A stretch of DNA of 64,000 nucleotides from Anaeramoeba flamelloides (lineage: Eukaryota; Metamonada; Anaeramoebidae). The stretch is from NCBI GenBank assembly GCA_027625915.1, contig JANTQA010000023.1:23064001-23128000 (forward strand). The letters are read 5' to 3'. The translations under genes were made by a program, and so were the position numbers. Below, one piece after another: positions 59,469 to 64,000 of the stretch; within the stretch, counting starts at the first letter, position 1, and every line of letters begins with the position of its first letter. The notes under the pieces were generated by a model. It saw only the letters and a list, made by a program, of their open reading frames with translations. It searched no databases and was not told where the DNA came from.

Positions 59469-59666
59469 CAGTCAGTTTCACTTTTAAGACACAAACTTTC
59501 AACGAAATTTAAGACACAATAAAAATCTCAAATTAAAGCACAAAATTCAAATTCTAGTAAAAATAAATTGTAAAAAAAAAAAATTCCAAATTTTGTGCCT
59601 TAATTTGAGATTTTTTTGTGCCTTAAATTTCGTTGAAAGTTTGTGCCTTAAAAGTGAAACTGACTG
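59469..59666. mobile_element. Family A MITE, 198 bp, TA-flanked
   Basis: CAGTCAGTTTCACTTTTAAG at the left with a matching complement at the right (AAAGTGAAACTGACTG). A full palindrome with TA 59467-59468 and 59667-59668. Among the best preserved copies. Confidence 0.9.
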
Positions 59667-59669
59667 TAA

Positions 59670-60598
59670 TTAAATTCTTCTTTTTGATGGTTTTATATAA
59701 GGTTTTCAATGTAAAATGGGGTTGAGCATTTTTCCAAGAACTATTAATAGCAAAATAAAATCGATATTTTGTGATTTGTTTAGATGGAAAAAAAAACATA
59801 TGTGATCCAACTTATATAAGCTCAGTAATAATTTGAAAATGGTCCTACTATTTTTAAAAAACAAATTTTTCTAATACATTAAAAAGTCAATTCTTTTATT
59901 TTTATTGACATCGCCGACTATAGAATGATTGGATATTTTTTACTTTAAGTAATTGATTTCAAAAACATTGAACTATGGGTTAATAAAAAAAAAAAAAAAA
60001 AAAAAAAAAAGAACCATTATTAATCAATCCACATTGACCAAGGCTTATTTATAAATCAAAGAAAAATTTGATTTGAGCAAGGATCTCAATTTACAAAAGA
60101 AAATTTAATAAATTAAAAAATTGAAAATTTTAAGTTTTCATAAACTAATAAATCTTCTTTTTGTTTTTAGGATAAAAGAATCAGAAAATTCTTGGTGGAA
60201 GTCTAAAAAGTTAAAAAAATTAGAATTTATAAAAGATAATTACCCGAGTTAACAATTAAAAAATAATTAAAGTGGCAATCATCATTAGGTTTTCCAGGAT
60301 TTATAGGAATTGGGGGGGGGTTCAAAGATTTTAACACATTCTTTTGAATCATAAGTTTTCAATGATAATAAATGTTTACAATGAAAGGGGTTGACTTCTA
60401 TTTTAAAGTTAAATAATAATTCAAATTATCTGTAAAGGTATTCTTATTTTATGAATAACAATAAATCATAATTTAGTGAATTGTGTAAAATATATCAAGA
60501 TTTAGATACCATTTAAGATTTTTATTATTATCTTTGTTGTTGTACATTCGATAAAATTGATCTCTAAATCTGGATTTCTGATTTAAAAAACATTTATA
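59670..60598. other. Spacer between the split halves of the element
   Basis: AT-rich sequence with an A26-class homopolymer near 59987-60010 and a G10 run at about 60314. No gene supported. Confidence 0.4.
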
Positions 60599-60599
60599 T

Positions 60600-61125
60600 C
60601 CCTAATAAACTTTCTTTCATAATAATTGGCCCATTAAAAATCAAAATTTAAATAAAAATATTTTTAACAATTGAAGTTATCTATTATAATATAAAAATTT
60701 AAATTTTAATATTCAATAATATACCCAAGAGATATTTATTTTTTGTCTAAAAATAAAAAAAAAAAAAAAAAAAAAAAACTGTTAAAAAAAAAATTTGCCA
60801 TTTATTTTGAAAGAAGCATTATATAAAAAATAAAAATTTAAAAAATTAAAAAAAACCATTTTCGATTCTCCTTCCATTTGAATAACTAAATCTAATCTCT
60901 TTTTCATATTTGAAACCAAATTTTCCATTAATTCATATGTTATTTCTTTCCAATTTTTCATTTTCATTTTCCATTTTAACAAAACACTTTTGAAAAAATA
61001 AAAAAGAGAAATAATGATTTATTTGCAAACTTTTCATTGTGGGGTGGGGGACTTCAAAACGATACAAAAGAAATTCATTATTCAAATATAAGATGGGCCA
61101 TTTATTATGAAATTTAGTTTATATT
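60600..61125 (-). mobile_element. Inverted fragment of the family E element seen at 6676-7566
   Basis: Read on the minus strand it matches about 6909-7425, including the exon-like segment (60986-60857: ELMENLVSNMKKRLDLVIQ then MEGES) and the following ACAAAAAATAAATATCTCTT then GGGTATA. It takes up where the plus-strand fragment at 59176-59425 stops, but in the opposite orientation. Confidence 0.65.
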
Positions 61126-61129
61126 AAAA

Positions 61130-64000
61130 TATAATAATAATTTTAATACTTTTTAATATATAAGATTTGATATTATATTTGATCTTGAAGATAATTAACT
61201 ATACTTGAATGTTTTAAAAAAATATAAATACACCTTTAAGGATGGGGCAACACTTTAAAGTTCCCTAGGGTGTTGTAGAATGTCGCCACGTGCCTAAGTT
61301 TTCCGTATATTGAAGGAATCGGGCAAAATCTTTGATTTTACTGTATTCTTTTAATTGTTGGAAAACAGAATAGTAAATAAGAGTAATTAAAAAGCCCACC
61401 AATAAATTATAAAAAAAAAGAAAATAAATAAAATTTTTACTTTCTTAGTTTGAATTACTCTTTATAATTTCCTTTAATTTCTTCAACTTTTAAAAAAAAT
61501 TTACTTTATTCTTTTGCAAAAAACAAAGAATATATTCCCTTTTTAAAATTCTTCAAGCTTGGGAGTGATTTATAAGATTACTTTTATTTGCAACTAAAGT
61601 TATTAATACACATTTTGATTCAAAACGAAAAGAAAAAGTAAACATAAAACACACTTTTTTTAAATTTTCTATTGTCAAAATGATAGAAGCAGAAATATTG
61701 TGCTTGTGTTTCAAAATAAAACCCCATACTTTTTTTTCAAAAAAACCTATATATTAAATGATCAACGAAGCCAACAATCAACACTCTATAAAATCTGGTA
61801 TTGATTTCATAAAGTTCGAAATTTTAAAATTGAAATTCTAAAAATAAAAGATCATATATGAACAATTATTCACTCAAAAAATAGATAAATTTTAAAAAAT
61901 TTGGTCACAAAAAAAATAAATAATTATAGAAAATATTTGTATAAATTCTGTTCCTGATGTAAATTTTCCTCAAAACATCAAGTAATTTTCTTTCAAAATT
62001 TATTTGAACCTAATCTATATAATTGGATTCTTGATAGATGTTACATTGGAACATTAAGAAAAAAAAGTACAGATTTTATTTGAAACCAGGGTTAGGTGTT
62101 TGGACACTCATTGTTTTGATCTCTATAATACTAAAACGAAGCAGGAAGATGTTGAACTTTAAAAAAAGTCATAATTCATAAAAGAGATTTTTTCTTTTAT
62201 TCTTGAATAACACAATTTTGTTTTCTTCAAACATCTATTTTGGTGTACCACTTCTTTTGATCGACAATAGTTTTATCCGTTTTTTTTACCCAAATCATAT
62301 GTTAAATTGAACCTATTTCAAAAATTCTACTTTACAATTCTTCACAAACAAAACTATTACTTCTCACCAACTTATCGGAATATTTTAATTATTCAAGGTA
62401 TTTCGATTTTTTTCCTCTATAAATCTTAATGAATTCTTTTTTTATTAGAGTTTTTGAACTTTACTTTTGTTTTAATAAAAATAAAAACTGTAGTAATTTA
62501 TAATTTTTTTCTCAATTTCTCTCAGAACATACAAACAAAAATTGTCAAAATAAATTAATTAACTGTTTTTTCAACTTACTTTGGAGATCGATCATTCACA
62601 AAGTAAATAGAGACAAACTGAAAATTCAACATTACAAATTCCTTTTTTATAGCTTTGAAAATACTTTGAGATCTTTACTAAAAATAATAATTTTTAATTG
62701 AAATAACAGCTCAAAAGAAAAAGTATACACATCTTTTCACATAGTTTTGATCTATTGAGCACTTCAATAAATTCAATAAAATGTTTTAACTTTTAAATAT
62801 ATTTTGGGTAAACTGTTTTTCAAGATTGAGAATCACAAATTAAGGAATGTGTTTTCAAAAAATTTTAGGGTTTGTTCAAATTCTTAAAATGTTCTTACTT
62901 TGTATCGATTTAAAAAGTAAATTCTATTTTTACAAAATAAAAGAAAAAAATTTCTTTCAAGAATTAATAGTTAAAACGAAGCCTGATCAAACAAACCCCT
63001 AAATACGCCAAATATTTTGATTCAATAAGAGTGTCTTTTTATATGTCAAAATTTTTAGAACTGACTATAAATTTGATTTTTAATATCCAAACAAAGAAAA
63101 AGGTTCTCTTTTCAACTTTACTGACTTTTTTTTTAAATTATAATCTGGTATAACTCCAGATCATCGTTTCTATCTCTCATTAAAAAATTTAAAAATTATT
63201 GTACGTTTCCACCTCCAATAGTTTTCAACATTGAAAACAATATGAAATGTATTTTACAAATTTTAAGAAAAGAAACAATTATTTTTTTTCAGACTCTTAT
63301 TAAAGAAAAGTAATTACAAAAAGCCTGGTGTTCAATAACAACAGATCCCCATGGTTCAATCACATTTTTAAAAAAAGCCCTTACTATTTTTTCTTCTGTT
63401 TGAAAATCTCATTATGAACCCAGACAAATATACCTCAAGTTCAGAACAATTCCATTAGGAAAAAACTTGATGTTTTTAGGTAAATTTAAAGTGTGAATGG
63501 AATTTATTTTACAAAATTTTTAAAAATTTTTTTTTTTACCAAATATTTTATAAATTTATCTATTTTTTGAGGTAATTTTTCTAATTTGATCTTTCTTTTT
63601 TTGAATTTGGTTTTAAAAAATAGAACTTTATGAACCAATACCATTTTTACTGTTGGTTTACTGTTTGTTTCTATGATTGGTTAATGTTGAGGTATTCTTT
63701 AAAAATGAACAGGGATTTATTTTGAAAAATCGGATTCAACAATAACAATATGTTTCTTGAAATAAGAAAGTTTAAATCTTGCGCAAAAAAAAAATCCCAA
63801 GTTGTTTTGTGCTAGGTGGTTAAATTGAGATATCAAAAATGTGGTTGACTGTCAGGATTTTTAATTTTTGTTTTTAAAAGTATACTTGGAAAATTTGGAT
63901 TTCTGCGAAAAAATTCAGGAAGCAAAAATTATACGTCAGTACCTTAGTCAGACTATAACCAACAAACAACTCCAAATAGTCTTATTTTATAAAAACTTTT
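61130..64000. other. Intergenic stretch to the window end
   Basis: 2.9 kb of AT-rich DNA. A segment at 61225-61370 is more complex and recalls the hairpin-family flanks (TGTTGTAGAATG, TTGGAAAACAGAATAG). A 27-codon ATG frame at 61758 is too short to call. Nothing else is supported. Confidence 0.4.

Noticed and set aside
1-64000. CRISPR arrays, rRNA genes, retroviral or other capsid-bearing elements
   Set aside because: No regularly spaced direct repeats, no rRNA-like conserved blocks and no reverse transcriptase, integrase or capsid motifs were seen in any open frame.

Overview
The window is very AT-rich, gene-poor nuclear DNA of a eukaryote. GT-AG introns interrupt three of the six good genes. 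Proteins carry poly-Asn, poly-Lys and Asn-Pro tracts, and the spaces between genes and the long introns are full of small TA-flanked terminal-inverted-repeat elements. The gene set (14-3-3, clathrin-adaptor beta chain, 7TM-RGS receptor, ankyrin/TKL kinase, bZIP factor) suits a free-living amoeboid protist. An Anaeramoeba-like or amoebozoan source is my guess from gene style; nothing in the window fixes the species.

Layout. 1-2.2 kb: end of a MITE, then a three-exon 14-3-3 gene (+). 2.2-12.7 kb: stacked mobile elements (two inserted in one TA microsatellite, one sitting inside an older repeat) with one intact intronless gene at 8.2-8.6 kb (-) that looks bacterial or phage-derived. 12.75-18.8 kb: one gene (-) coding a protein of about 1270 residues, ankyrin repeats plus a TKL-type kinase, split by a 2.2-kb intron holding two transposon copies. 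18.8-24.5 kb: intergenic repeats and an orphan coding-like block. 24.5-25.9 kb: bZIP transcription factor (-) with a perfect CRE upstream. 26-32 kb: intergenic, MITE and hairpin repeats. 32.2-42.4 kb: four-exon beta-adaptin (-) with introns of 3-4 kb full of elements. 44.3-51.0 kb: three-exon 7TM-RGS receptor (-) with a 4.9-kb intron. 51-64 kb: no gene I can name, only repeats, short open frames and decayed elements.

No operon-like coupling is visible, but several products belong to signalling and trafficking: a receptor that would regulate G-alpha, a scaffolded TKL kinase, a 14-3-3 adaptor, a bZIP effector and the clathrin-adaptor beta chain. The main results are exon joins made by hand: every splice junction given keeps the reading frame and restores a family-conserved stretch of protein. 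At least five families of TA-flanked inverted-repeat elements were separated by comparing copies within the window. I saw no retroviral, LTR or Polinton sequence, no rRNA, no convincing tRNA and no CRISPR array.
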